DNA of 64,000 bases from Aspidiotus rigidus (taxonomy: Eukaryota; Arthropoda; Insecta; Hemiptera; Diaspididae). The notes under the pieces were generated by a model. It had not been told where the DNA came from, ran no database searches, and saw only the letters and a program-made list of their open reading frames with translations. Both the position numbers and the translations under genes were made by a program. Location of the stretch: contig JAVHKY010000052.1 in the NCBI GenBank assembly GCA_035079385.1, positions 11,656,001 through 11,720,000 of the forward strand, read 5' to 3'. This document shows positions 34,173 to 43,259 of the stretch, one piece after another (position 1 is the stretch's first letter; each line of letters starts with the position of its first letter).

Positions 34173-35098
34173 TGGAGTATCTTTTTTTTTTTGGAAAATA
34201 ATTCTTGAAGCAAACCATTACCTACTTTCTTCCTCTTACAAATACCATTACCACCGAGCACTTTTGGTTTCTTATTCAAGTACAAACCTCGACCTTCCAA
34301 AGCTTTATTGTGACGAATTCTTTCTTCAACTAATCGATCGTTGGTCTTTTTATTCTGGTAACTATTGTAAATGTTGCTAGTTAATGAACCAAGGGCAGCA
34401 AAAGCTGGGGCAGCTGCTAATAAAGCTGGTAAAAATCCACCTTGTTTAAAATTTTGAACCTGTTTAGCTGATAATTTCAGTTTAATTGTACGTTTACCTT
34501 CTTTCCTAGCTGTAGTAATTTTTTGTATTTGACACTTGGTCAAAGGAAGAGAAGTTTCATTTATTATAGAATCCTTAGTGCGAAATAAATTCACAATTAT
34601 CTCAACAGGTTGTTTGTTCTCAGAAGCTGATAATATAAGATTTTTTTCCGATTCGTCTAAATTCAGAGGATATTTTGTATAACTCAAAGGTTTTCTTTTT
34701 TTGTTATTCAAACCACCGCCTAAAGCGCGCTTTGCTCGCATAACATTTGTAACACCCCAAGCCACTCCACGTTCACCAAGACTAGCTGATGGGTCTTTAA
34801 AACGATTCCAAGCCGCTAGTTCTAAATCCTTGTCTGCAGCGTGACGGTGGGCCAAGTTATTTGAGTTACTGTAGGCAATATCATGATGCATAGCTGCCTC
34901 GTCCAATTTATTTTTAGGTTTTATACCCTTCTCAAGACGTAAATCTAGGTTAGTACCAGGGCCAGCATATTGATATCCAAAAGGGATATGAGCTTCGAAG
35001 GGTAAATGATTAATTAAAGAATTTATTAACCCTTTACCTGTAACGGGAACGGGAAATAATTTCTTAATTGCTTCGTAACGTTTCTCTTCGTAATCCAT
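34169..35098 (-). CDS. Polinton protein with phospholipase A2-like (parvovirus VP1-type) domain
   Basis: ATG 35096-35098 gives about 309 aa; GTATAAATAG lies 30 bp upstream. Residues ~40-90 contain YAGPGTNLDLRL (calcium-loop-like GPG) and LDEAAMHHDIAYS (His-Asp catalytic pair), the pattern of the PLA2-like domain of parvovirus VP1 and of Polinton capsid-associated proteins, thought to help virions cross membranes. After it come a basic region (KKRKPLSYTKYPLN), a lysine-rich KTIKLKLSAKQ stretch, a hydrophobic Ala-rich segment (FLPALLAAAPAFAALGS) and a basic C-terminus ending in a lysine run over the A11 tract. Overlaps the protease frame. Confidence 0.85.
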   Translation of the reverse strand: MDYEEKRYEAIKKLFPVPVTGKGLINSLINHLPFEAHIPFGYQYAGPGTNLDLRLEKGIKPKNKLDEAAMHHDIAYSNSNNLAHRHAADKDLELAAWNRFKDPSASLGERGVAWGVTNVMRAKRALGGGLNNKKRKPLSYTKYPLNLDESEKNLILSASENKQPVEIIVNLFRTKDSIINETSLPLTKCQIQKITTARKEGKRTIKLKLSAKQVQNFKQGGFLPALLAAAPAFAALGSLTSNIYNSYQNKKTNDRLVEERIRHNKALEGRGLYLNKKPKVLGGNGICKRKKVGNGLLQELFSKKKKILH

Positions 35099-35127
35099 AA
35101 TGATAACTAACACGTAAAACTCGAACT

Positions 35128-35137
35128 CTATTTATAC
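35128..35137 (-). promoter_or_regulatory. TATA box, TATAAATAG type (PLA2-domain gene)
   Basis: GTATAAATAG, 30 bp before the ATG at 35098. Confidence 0.7.
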
Positions 35138-35141
35138 TCTC

Positions 35142-36023
35142 TCATATCTCACGTATTTCTTGTAAAATACTAATTAGTTCATTAAACAAAAGCGGGCTAT
35201 TATTCCCCGATTTTAATTCACAGTATAATACATAAAATCGGTCTAGAATTTCCCACACATTGTCAAAGAACACGTATTGTATTTGTGTTGGTGAGTTTGT
35301 TAGAATTTTTCTGAGACCGTAACCAGTCTTCCTTGGAGGCGCATCATCTCCCATTTCCTCGGCTAATGATTTAGGTTTTGTTGGTGTACTATAATCAATT
35401 GTCGGCTCCATATACTTCAATACACCACGATTAGCTAGTATAGGTTTAATTATTTTTTTATATTTCAATCCACCGCTAGATTTTACTTTCGAACTGTGTG
35501 GGTCATTATTTACACGATAAGCGTATGTACTCAGAAGAATTTCTTCATAGTTCCTCAAGTCAGTTTCATCAAACTTTTTAGGGTCTTTTAAGGTTAGGAG
35601 AGACCATAATCCGTCAGTTCCCTCATATTTTTGTCCATCTTCAAATACAAAGGCGTCATCTATTATACGGACAGGTTTGTTACCTATGTAGCAGTACCCA
35701 TCTTCAAATCGAATTCCAAAGGTAGTATCAATAGCCTTATTTTGCGAGGCATGTAAATTCAAGTATTTAATAGCTGTTGGTCCAAATAACTCCGCAGCCT
35801 CCTCTTTTAATTTCTCTTTTATCTCACCCGGTTCCATAGGTATTTGTAGAATTTGTGTTGGATGGTTTTCTAATGTAGTTTTTATATCGTGAAGAGGTTT
35901 AATAATAGGTCTATATTCATCTTCGAGTACTCTCTGACGAGTTATAAAACCTTGTCTAATTTCCTCATATTTCCGGCGTAAAGCATCCCCAGTTTCTAGA
36001 TAATCTTTTAATAAGGAATTCAT
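35142..36023 (-). CDS. Polinton protein of the DUF8207 type, function unknown
   Basis: ATG 36021-36023 gives 293 aa; a TATACATAG box lies 33 bp before it. The N-terminal ~60 residues are a charged helix likely to form a coiled coil. The centre has FEDGYCYIGNKPVRI and YEGTDGLWSLL, which I recall as the mark of an uncharacterised family (DUF8207) common in arthropod Polintons. The C-terminus has GYGLRK, a short basic motif. It lies between the PLA2-domain gene and the coiled-coil gene, suggesting a virion role, but that is inference. Confidence 0.7.
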   Translation of the reverse strand: MNSLLKDYLETGDALRRKYEEIRQGFITRQRVLEDEYRPIIKPLHDIKTTLENHPTQILQIPMEPGEIKEKLKEEAAELFGPTAIKYLNLHASQNKAIDTTFGIRFEDGYCYIGNKPVRIIDDAFVFEDGQKYEGTDGLWSLLTLKDPKKFDETDLRNYEEILLSTYAYRVNNDPHSSKVKSSGGLKYKKIIKPILANRGVLKYMEPTIDYSTPTKPKSLAEEMGDDAPPRKTGYGLRKILTNSPTQIQYVFFDNVWEILDRFYVLYCELKSGNNSPLLFNELISILQEIREI

Positions 36024-36055
36024 ATTTTTGTGAAATTTTTTTACTAACAAACACT

Positions 36056-36066
36056 CTATGTATAGG
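36056..36066 (-). promoter_or_regulatory. TATACATAG box (DUF8207-like gene)
   Basis: CCTATACATAG, 33 bp before the ATG at 36023. Confidence 0.6.
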
Positions 36067-36071
36067 TACAT

Positions 36072-36792
36072 CTAATTTTTTTGTATAATTTTCTTTTCTG
36101 TCTTCCCTTCCTTAGTTGAGGAAGGTGTAATTATTTGTACAATAACTTCTTTCTTGGTCAAAATTTTACTCTTATACACATCGAGCTTTCCACTAGCTAG
36201 AGTTTCACTGACCGATTCAAACTCATCCTGGTGGGTTTTCATATAATTACGGACATTATTATTGGTATCATCATTCAGAATAAAGAATATACCTTTACCC
36301 TTTGAAAATAAACTGTCTTCTTTTTTCACAGCTACATCTTCGTTGGAATAGCCGAAAAATAGACTAAAGCGTTTATATTTATCAATGTACTGGTGAATAT
36401 TACTAGTTTCAACTGTATTCATTTTTGCCCAGATATGTTCAGCTACACTTCCTAAGTCACTGTGTTTTATAATCAAGACGCTGTAGTAATTATGAATAAA
36501 AATATATTCTTGAAAACCATTAACCGATTTCGAATATGTCTTAGTGGAGGTATTTTTTTCATGTACCGGTATATGAATTCTCACAAAAATAATGATAATC
36601 AGTTTCTAAGTATTTGTAAAATGACCATGTATTCAGATTTTCAATATCAGTAGTTGAGAATTTTTCTTGCTCGATTAGAATTGTATAGGGTACATGTTGA
36701 AGCGGTATTGGTACATCGCCTGAAATATTTAAGGTTGTTTCAAGACGTGTAACACGTGCCTCGAGACTTTCAAAATCGCTTCTACTAACCAT
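36072..36792 (-). pseudogene. Polinton coiled-coil protein, split into two frames
   Basis: Frame a (36559-36792, ATG 36790-36792, 77 aa) starts with a heptad-like SDFESLEARVTRLETTL coiled coil. Frame b (36072-36584, no ATG until 36420-36422) continues with compatible composition and no overlap in content. The natural reading is one protein of about 240 aa broken by a frameshift near 36560-36590, where A-runs occur. Two genes, with frame b starting at 36422, is the alternative. No homologue recognised. A CCTATATAAAAA stretch touches the ATG. Confidence 0.55.
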
Positions 36793-36795
36793 TTT

Positions 36796-37497
36796 TTATA
36801 TAGGTCGAAAACCTAAGGTTAAATTAATATTTTCTCCTCTCAACTCCAACAAATTATTATCTTGGTCAGTTATCCTAATTACCAAATCGTAAATTACAGA
36901 CGTGTTCAACGTAAAATAACAAATAGGATTCGGTTCCTTAATCACTTGACCACCTATTTTATTTAAATCTAATGGAAAATCAAACAGAATATTTGTACTA
37001 CGATTCAAATCTTCTATATTTGAATGAATTAAATTACAATGTATTTTCACGGTATTTATACTATGTATGTTTACAGGTTTATCAGAAAATTCTACCCTAT
37101 TAGGTGATATTAGTCGGTTTTTGGAGAAACCTAAAACTTTTCCTATACTATGTGGAGAGTTAAACGAAATCCTCCAGCTAGTTTTTATTTTTATTTTCAG
37201 ACTACGTTTCACAAATTCAATACTTGTCTTAGAACGTTTCACCATTTCATTACTCGATACCGCTTCAATAATATCATCTAATTCGTAAAAACCAGGCTCA
37301 ATATGTACCTCGTGTCTACCTCCACCGGGTTCATCAAATATTATAACATTATTATCATTCCTAATATTATACATGGTATTCCAAAAAACAAAATGCTTTA
37401 ATCCAACTTCGTACTCTCCCTTCAAAATTATACCCTCCGGATCATACTCATGGATAATTTCAGAACTTGTATCCGTTATAGAAATTTGAAAAGTCAT
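36796..37497 (-). CDS. Polinton minor capsid (penton-like) protein
   Basis: 233 aa from ATG 37495-37497. Contains LKGEYEVGLKHFVFWNTMYNI, EPGFYELDDIIEAV and a C-terminal beta-rich segment ending LTLGFRPI, the pattern of the single jelly-roll minor capsid (penton) protein of Polintons, which would occupy capsid vertices. A CCTATACATATA box lies about 21 bp upstream. Intact, ends 4 bp before the next ATG. Confidence 0.8.
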   Translation of the reverse strand: MTFQISITDTSSEIIHEYDPEGIILKGEYEVGLKHFVFWNTMYNIRNDNNVIIFDEPGGGRHEVHIEPGFYELDDIIEAVSSNEMVKRSKTSIEFVKRSLKIKIKTSWRISFNSPHSIGKVLGFSKNRLISPNRVEFSDKPVNIHSINTVKIHCNLIHSNIEDLNRSTNILFDFPLDLNKIGGQVIKEPNPICYFTLNTSVIYDLVIRITDQDNNLLELRGENINLTLGFRPI

Positions 37498-37517
37498 TTT
37501 TATACTTTCTTAGAGAT

Positions 37518-37529
37518 ATATGTATAGGT
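37518..37529 (-). promoter_or_regulatory. TATACATA box (minor capsid gene)
   Basis: CCTATACATATA, about 21 bp before the ATG at 37497. Confidence 0.5.
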
Positions 37530-37537
37530 ATCTATAC

Positions 37538-38362
37538 TTAATCTCGTAAATAATCGGTATTCTGACAATAATTTTCAACTTTAAATCCAGATTTCACGTA
37601 AGAGGAGAATCTATGCCACGTGTTATGTGTCAGATAATGTTCGAAACATTTTATCTCACAGTTATTCGAGTTGTTAATATCAGAGTAGGTGGAGTTGCGA
37701 ATTTTTAAATTTTGTACAACAACGTAATGGAATGACTCCAAATAAGATCCGTCTTCTTCATTCCATAGAAGTAAGGGTACATCTTCTGGATTATGTAGAC
37801 TGGTACGATGTCGTTTCAAGTCAGCAATAAATTTTATCGTTCTATTTAATAAAGGATGAATTACACCTTGTAATTTACGTTCAGTATTTTTCAAAATTAG
37901 TAAGTGAGGACCATTTGCTTCAGCGAAAGACGCTTTAATTTCATAATTATCGTCACTTTTATCTTTGAAAAAATCTGTACGCATGAAGGTTCCACCAGAC
38001 GTATCATTTTTCCCTCTTATCATTGTAAAGTTACAGATTAGCACTGGTTCAGTTTCATTCCGACAAGACTCGTTTATACGTGCAATAAATGTATAGGTAT
38101 TTTTATAATTTATTTGAGTTGAAAATTTCGGTCTGACAGATAAATGATTAACTTTTGGAAATTTCTCTTCATCTGTGAAATGAAACAGAATTGTATTGTC
38201 ATCATGTATCGAGGTCCTAGTACTATCCCAATTTAATTTTAATATCTTTCCTACAGGACTTATAGAATAACATTGTTTCTTACTGTAGGTAGTCAGTAAG
38301 CTTACTATTATTATGAGAGTAGATATTGAACACAACACAGTTACCTTCAATATACACTTCAA
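37538..38362 (-). CDS. Membrane-anchored protein of unknown function, no ATG
   Basis: 274 codons open from a TTG; no ATG is available before an upstream stop. The first ~30 residues contain a hydrophobic segment (VTVLCSISTLIIIVSLL) that would serve as a signal anchor, followed by a Ser/Thr- and Asn-rich ectodomain with several N-glycosylation sequons (NES, NFT, NDT, NRT, NST) and eight or more cysteines, four of them clustered near the end (CEIKCFEH, NYCQNTD). It overlaps the split gene 38280-40417 in another frame, so it may be the C-terminal part of that protein after a frameshift, or a separate gene. No family recognised. Confidence 0.5.
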   Translation of the reverse strand: MKCILKVTVLCSISTLIIIVSLLTTYSKKQCYSISPVGKILKLNWDSTRTSIHDDNTILFHFTDEEKFPKVNHLSVRPKFSTQINYKNTYTFIARINESCRNETEPVLICNFTMIRGKNDTSGGTFMRTDFFKDKSDDNYEIKASFAEANGPHLLILKNTERKLQGVIHPLLNRTIKFIADLKRHRTSLHNPEDVPLLLWNEEDGSYLESFHYVVVQNLKIRNSTYSDINNSNNCEIKCFEHYLTHNTWHRFSSYVKSGFKVENYCQNTDYLRD

Positions 38363-40417
38363 TTCTGTATAACGATCGGTCGGTCACATTTTCTAAGAAT
38401 AAAATATCTAATCCTTGTTGTAATTCAAGATGCATTAACCCGTTAACGTTGTTGAAAGCTGTAAAATCGTCGTAAGTGTAGGAGGGTGATTCTCAAAATT
38501 AGGGCATATTCTTGTAACTCCACTTTTTAAGGACTAAAATGCGTCCATTTTCCTTCTTTCTTTTGTGAATATAGATAATATAGTATCCCCCCAACCTGTA
38601 TAGCCACATAGATTCGTGCCCCCACCCCTTCATGTACCTCAAAATGAATCAAAATATACAAAATGTTCCATCGTAGTGGCTGTAACCTCAAATAGATTCA
38701 AATCTTGAGTTTGGTAAAATGATGTAATAAATCTGTTTTTCCTCGGAAAACGTTGACAGAAATTCACTAGCAGGAGTGAAAGTAACTATTAATGCCAAGA
38801 ATAGTGACTGTGAGTACACCACACTTCCTCAGGTTAAACTCAAAGTTTGGTAACAGTTTGTAGTTCCATCGCCGTGGCTATTTTTTCATAATTTTGAAGT
38901 GGCTCTTCCGGTCACACTGGTTGAATATTATTTTCATGTCGCGAGCTGGCTGTTTGCTTGTCGGCTCAGGTAGAGAATAACAGCTTAGATTATCAATTCT
39001 AATAACATCATCCAGGTTTTATTATCAAAAGTGTCTGAGAAGTGTCGTATTTACAATTTCGCGGTTCTTTTGTAGTGGCTCGTCAAATCTCGCCTGCATG
39101 GAAGAGAATCCTAGAAAAGAAGAAGCATTATAAAAAATTGGTACCTAAGTATATTGTAATTAAATTGTCAATAATAGCTGAAAAAACTATTGTATGAGGC
39201 TTTAAATTTGATTTATCGACACGTTTTCCTTGGCCGTGGACATTTTTGCTTATCTTTTGTAGTGGCAGTAAAATAATTTTGACCACTACGATGGCGTAGT
39301 GGCGGTAATAATTCTGACCACTACGATGGATTGAGGCTGTGAGATTTTTCTACCAGTGTACCCTTTTCAAGTTTCTGGATAATATTCTTTATCTGAAATG
39401 ATAATTTAGAATTCTTGCAGGTTTTGTCAACTACCTACTCGAAGCTTCATGTTCTGTCACGGTCCTATCACAAAAGGAACGACTCCGACGTAAGAAAAGT
39501 TAAATTCATGGTTCATCTATTTACAACATTTGGATTCAGGAGTATAAAGAAATCCTAGAGAATGTTACTTATTCAGACAGAAGTTACCTGTTTTAGTTCT
39601 TTTTTTTTTTTTCTTTTTTGTAAGTTTATTTTGTAAGTTAAATTCATGGTTCATCTATTTACAACATTTGGATTCAGGAGTATGAAGAAATCCTAGAGAA
39701 TATTACTTGTTCACATTTTGTGTTCTTTATGTTTTCAGCAGCCGATGACGTTACTTTTTTTAGTCATGTTTTTTGTTTCTCCTTTGTGAGTTCAATTATA
39801 TTGTTCAATTATATTTTCTTATTACTAAATAGTAAAATGAGTATAGTTTAAATCCTTACATGTGATATTCCTCTTGTGTTGCTAGCTTCATGTCAGCCAA
39901 AAAACAGAATGGACCATTATTTTGTATTCTACAAATGACAATATTCACCTGAAATTAAGGGAATTTAGGCACTCATTAAAGTGTAACAAACGTACATAAT
40001 TATGCTGTTGGTCAACTCACCTTGCAATATCAACGTTATGATATCTAGATACTTGAAAATCAGCCATCCAGTCTAGCCATTACCAAAGAAATTCTTACAT
40101 TTTGGTTGCCACTACGATGGAAATTCTTACACCATGGTTGCCATTACGATGGAAATTCCTACGTAATGGATCAATATTTTTGAATACCCTCTACCCCCGC
40201 CCCTTCTTGGAATGAATTAAGCTAAAGGCGTGTACTAGTATCAGGGACCTGTCTACTAACAACCTACAGAAAAAAATCCTGAAAAATAGCTCTTCAGCAA
40301 AAAAAATTTTATTCACTTGAAATATGCCCTAATTTTGAGAATCACCCAGGAATACATTTGTAGTTGACTTGTTACTATCACCACTTGAGTAATAACTACA
40401 AGAAGAATAAAAATCAT
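38280..40417 (-). pseudogene. Small secreted-protein ORF split by a nested transposon
   Basis: ATG 40415-40417 opens a strongly hydrophobic N-terminus (about 20 residues, signal-peptide-like). After 40351 the frame meets the nested element, and it resumes in phase at 38483 across the AGGA duplication, ending at TAA 38280-38282. The coding remainder is about 90 codons. A GTATACATAG box lies 34 bp upstream of the ATG, like its neighbours. The insertion therefore inactivated a real Polinton gene after integration. Function unknown. Confidence 0.6.
38484..40347. mobile_element. DNA transposon nested in the Polinton, TSD AGGA
   Basis: A perfect 27-bp terminal inverted repeat (GGGTGATTCTCAAAATTAGG...) and AGGA on both sides (38480-38483, 40348-40351). 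The 1,864-bp interior has no transposase. It has several copies of a CCACTACGATGGA motif (38667-38679, 39283-39302 as a palindrome, 39318-39330, 40109-40121; one-base variant 40141-40153) and a ~80-bp direct repeat at 39499 and 39637. A 4-bp TSD does not settle the superfamily. Confidence 0.85.
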
Positions 40418-40450
40418 ATTGAAAATTTCAAAAACTCTGATCACGGTCTT

Positions 40451-40460
40451 CTATGTATAC
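40451..40460 (-). promoter_or_regulatory. TATACATAG box (split secreted-protein gene)
   Basis: GTATACATAG, 34 bp before the ATG at 40417; overlaps the end of the preceding coding frame. Confidence 0.6.
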
Positions 40461-40957
40461 TCTCTTCCTATAGCGACATATAAATATTTACGCAAGTAAT
40501 CTCTGTACATGAGAGCTTTTCGGTATGCGCAGCGTAATTCCGAGTGTCTACGAAGGTATTTACTACAACTATTATATTTATATTCTTTTAATTCCCGCTG
40601 CCCTCTATAATTAAAAATATCTAAATCTATTACAGGTCTATTCAATAAACGTTCCAAATACTTCACTCTTTCTGAGCCTCTAATATACACCTTTTCAGCA
40701 TCCTTCAAAGTTTTTTTCATCAAATCCAACACATCTTCTTCAGGAGTGTATCCTAAATCCCAATCCAGACCGTGAATATTTTTTGTCACAAAGTCAACTT
40801 GCTTTTTTAAACGAGGAGATAATCTGTAATAACAAGTTGGAGGTCGAATAATACGATGCCTTACAAAAGTACTATGTACAGCTATAATACAAATTATCTT
40901 CGGAAGGAAATCAGGCGCGTGAAATCCTTGAATATCGACAACGTATGATTCAGCCAT
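40451..40957 (-). CDS. Polinton protein, possibly nuclease-like; function unknown
   Basis: 168 aa, ATG 40955-40957, with a CCTATACATAG box 37 bp upstream. It begins VVDIQGF and later has GLDWDLGY, VYIRGSERVKYLERLL followed by VIDLDIF, and a C-terminal CAYRKALMY. The spacing of acidic residues (VD...D...DLD) and the helix after them recall DEDD-type exonuclease folds, but key residues cannot be aligned with confidence by eye. It lies next to the TBP homologue. Confidence 0.45.
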   Translation of the reverse strand: MAESYVVDIQGFHAPDFLPKIICIIAVHSTFVRHRIIRPPTCYYRLSPRLKKQVDFVTKNIHGLDWDLGYTPEEDVLDLMKKTLKDAEKVYIRGSERVKYLERLLNRPVIDLDIFNYRGQRELKEYKYNSCSKYLRRHSELRCAYRKALMYRDYLRKYLYVAIGREYT

Positions 40958-40993
40958 GATTAAATGCCTCGAGTTTTTTGTGAGACAGTGCAG

Positions 40994-41004
40994 CTATGTA
41001 TAGG
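40994..41004 (-). promoter_or_regulatory. TATACATAG box (nuclease-like gene)
   Basis: CCTATACATAG, 37 bp before the ATG at 40957; overlaps the stop region of the TBP gene. Confidence 0.6.
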
Positions 41005-41518
41005 TACCTTTTTTAAATGACTCGTAAACGTCGTAAATTTCTTGTCTAGTTTTTGCATTAGTCATGATAATTTTCCCAGATTTAAAGACTATAACTGTTA
41101 CACCTTTACGATAAATTAACCCTGGAAAAATTTCTGGCTCATATTCTGAGAATTTTATATGTTTGTAGTAGAAATTTGTAAAACGTGGTCGAAAACCTAG
41201 ATCACAGCTGGCGACAATGTTTGTTATTCGAAAATTCAAAAATTGTACCGATGAAAATCCCAAGTTTTTTACCCTGTCAGCAATCATACGTGCTGCTTCT
41301 TCCGCACTTTCTTCATTTTTTATACCAGTTAGCACTATCTTCCCCGAAGTAAATATTAAGGTTGTAAATTTTACCGGTTCTCGTAGACGTAGAATGATAG
41401 GGTTGAATTTTTTAGGATTGTACTTAGTATCTGTATCGGTCGCAGCTATCTGACTTAAATTGAGTTTACAACCTAAGTCGACTGTGCACATAATATTCTG
41501 TATCACTGGGTAAGTCAT
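40994..41518 (-). CDS. TATA-binding protein (TBP) homologue carried by the Polinton
   Basis: 174 aa, ATG 41516-41518, almost exactly the length of a TBP core with no N-terminal extension. Two direct repeats are visible. Repeat 1: QNIMCTVDLGCKLNL, YNPKKFNPIILRLREP, LIFTSGKIVLTG. Repeat 2: NIVASCDLGF, FSEYEPEIFPGLIYR, VIVFKSGKIIMTNAK. The four phenylalanines that kink TATA DNA in eukaryotic TBP have counterparts at F38, F56, F131 and F145. The YEPE segment, which in cellular TBP contacts TFIIB, is kept. It is divergent from cellular TBP yet intact, with its own CTATAAAAG box 37 bp upstream. Expected role: binding TATA-like promoters, perhaps those of the element. Confidence 0.92.
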   Translation of the reverse strand: MTYPVIQNIMCTVDLGCKLNLSQIAATDTDTKYNPKKFNPIILRLREPVKFTTLIFTSGKIVLTGIKNEESAEEAARMIADRVKNLGFSSVQFLNFRITNIVASCDLGFRPRFTNFYYKHIKFSEYEPEIFPGLIYRKGVTVIVFKSGKIIMTNAKTRQEIYDVYESFKKGTYT

Positions 41519-41554
41519 CTTGAAAGAATGAGAAAGAAATAAGACTTACACCTA

Positions 41555-41563
41555 CTTTTATAG
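41555..41563 (-). promoter_or_regulatory. TATA box, TATAAAAG type (TBP gene)
   Basis: CTATAAAAG, 37 bp before the ATG at 41518. Confidence 0.65.
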
Positions 41564-41972
41564 AAAATGTGGGCAATCTTTTGTCATTTCCCAACTATAT
41601 TCTTGACATCCCCAACACCAAACATAATCATCATCCAATAACTCCTTAATTTTAGCTTCAAATTTATCTACGTCGTGTACAGATACTTTATTAAAATCAA
41701 TACAAATAGCATAAAGTATTTCGTTGAAGTATATCGCAAGCACAGAACTTACAACCGCGAGAACAGAAGCAAGACATATATGTAGGTAGCACAAATTCCA
41801 CAGTTTGCTCGTTATATTTGAGAAAATACATGTAATTACTCTTCCTACTCACGGGTATATGAATTTTTACATTATCCAATCGAATTTCCATGAAATCATC
41901 CAGAAATTCTATACCTTGAATTGTATATATTACATTAGGTTTTAAATTATGAAAGTCAACAAGCGGCTCCAT
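41558..41972 (-). pseudogene. Small Polinton ORF(s), probably one gene with a frameshift
   Basis: Frame a starts at ATG 41970-41972 (MEPLVDFHNLKPNVIYTI...), 27 bp after a GTATAAATAG box, and ends at 41697. Frame b (41794-41558) has no ATG and ends with a Cys/His-rich tail (CWGCQEYSWEM...CPHF). The two overlap by ~100 bp; the simplest view is one ~130-aa protein with an indel in the overlap. No family recognised. Confidence 0.5.
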
Positions 41973-41998
41973 CTTTAAATGAACATCTTTCACTAAAG

Positions 41999-42008
41999 CT
42001 ATTTATAC
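41999..42008 (-). promoter_or_regulatory. TATA box, TATAAATAG type (small ORF)
   Basis: GTATAAATAG, 27 bp before the ATG at 41972. Confidence 0.6.
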
Positions 42009-43215
42009 TCCTGTGGGCGATATTACTCTGTTTGTAAGAGGATTGTAGAATGCTTTTTTATCCATAATCATAACACAGTGAATGACAGTTTTAGGAGGTA
42101 AAGTGTCGTGCCATTCGAACATAATTCTAATATTTATCAGAGATTCTTTTATCATAGTAGGTTGATGAGAACAGTCAATGGCAATAATAGGATACTTTGT
42201 CAAAAATGTATTATAATCTATCAAGGGTTCAACTTCTTCCACATGTCTTCCGTAGTAGGAAACTTTGAATTGATTGAACATATGATATAAATTACCACAT
42301 TTTAGGTTGTCAACCTTCAAGTTTAAACGCTCGCGGGGATAATACACATTATTGTTGAGTAATACTTGGACGTTCTCTAAGTTACAGAAATCGAATTCCG
42401 AGTTATCAACTTTTGTATCAGGGTCAGTTTGAAAACCGAGTAGAATATATTTACATTTTGCATAAGCGACAGGAAAATCCCAAGTAAATTCTTTACCACT
42501 AGGTGGTATTGTATGCTGATAAAACCAATGTCTATATTTCAACTCGTAATTTTTATTATTTAGTATATCTTTACCAATCTCAGTTTCGAAGTTAAGATTA
42601 AATTTTATTTGAGGTACCCGCCACACAATGTTACTTAAATTCAAAGTAACCGTATAACCAGAGTTTCCGTCTACATAAATCATATTGTTGGTTTTATCAG
42701 ATGTATTTCTGTAGAATATTAATTTTTGTGGCATGCGGTAAAGAAAATTTTTACAGTCTTCAAAATATCCCATCATTATAGAGAGAGGGATAGTAATGTA
42801 AAAATGCCTTTTTTTTATTCAGTATATTAGTGTGACTGGTAGAATTTATTTTCCAATCAGCTGTATTATAACGTAGATCTCGGTCAAAAGAGGGTAATCC
42901 TTTTATGGGAGTAGAAATACCTGGTTTTCGAATAGTATCTATTTTAACATCTCCAATATAATAATCAATCCTTTCAAAAAGATTTAATATTCCATTATTT
43001 ATAAAATGAATCTTATCTGTATCAATTTCAACAGCTACAGATTTGTCTTTTTCAGCTGAAAGAGTTCCTTGGATAATAATTAAACTTTTAGATGGTTGAG
43101 TTACCATATCTTCATTCAGTACTGAGATACTAAATTCCGACCCCGCAGTATTGAAATTTTCAGTAAGCGATGGACGGTAATCAAAATATTCAAAACTTTC
43201 GATAGCATTCTCCAT
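42003..43215 (-). pseudogene. Polinton major capsid protein, frameshift in an A8 run
   Basis: N-terminal part 42760-43215 (ATG 43213-43215; FINNGILNLFERIDYYIGDV, RKPGISTPIKG) and C-terminal part 42003-42776 (WRVPQIKFNLNFE, FTWDFPVAYAKCKYILLGFQTD, FDFCNLENVQVLLNN, FKVSYYG, IDCSHQ) are halves of the double-jelly-roll major capsid protein of Polintons; together about 410 residues, the usual size. The break falls at the A8 run (T8 at 42809-42816 on the given strand). A TATACATAG box lies 35 bp before the ATG. This is either a true loss, a sequence error, or programmed slippage. Confidence 0.85.
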
Positions 43216-43249
43216 TTTTTATAAGTTACTTTAGTGGAGTATTTGTCTT

Positions 43250-43259
43250 CTATGTATAC
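43250..43259 (-). promoter_or_regulatory. TATACATAG box (major capsid gene)
   Basis: GTATACATAG, 35 bp before the ATG at 43215. Confidence 0.65.

Noticed and set aside
41217..41453. Plus-strand ORF within the TBP gene
   Set aside because: Shadow of the minus-strand TBP frame.
42003..43215. Two separate capsid genes
   Set aside because: The two frames cover complementary halves of one double-jelly-roll capsid protein and meet at an A8 run, so one damaged gene is the better reading.
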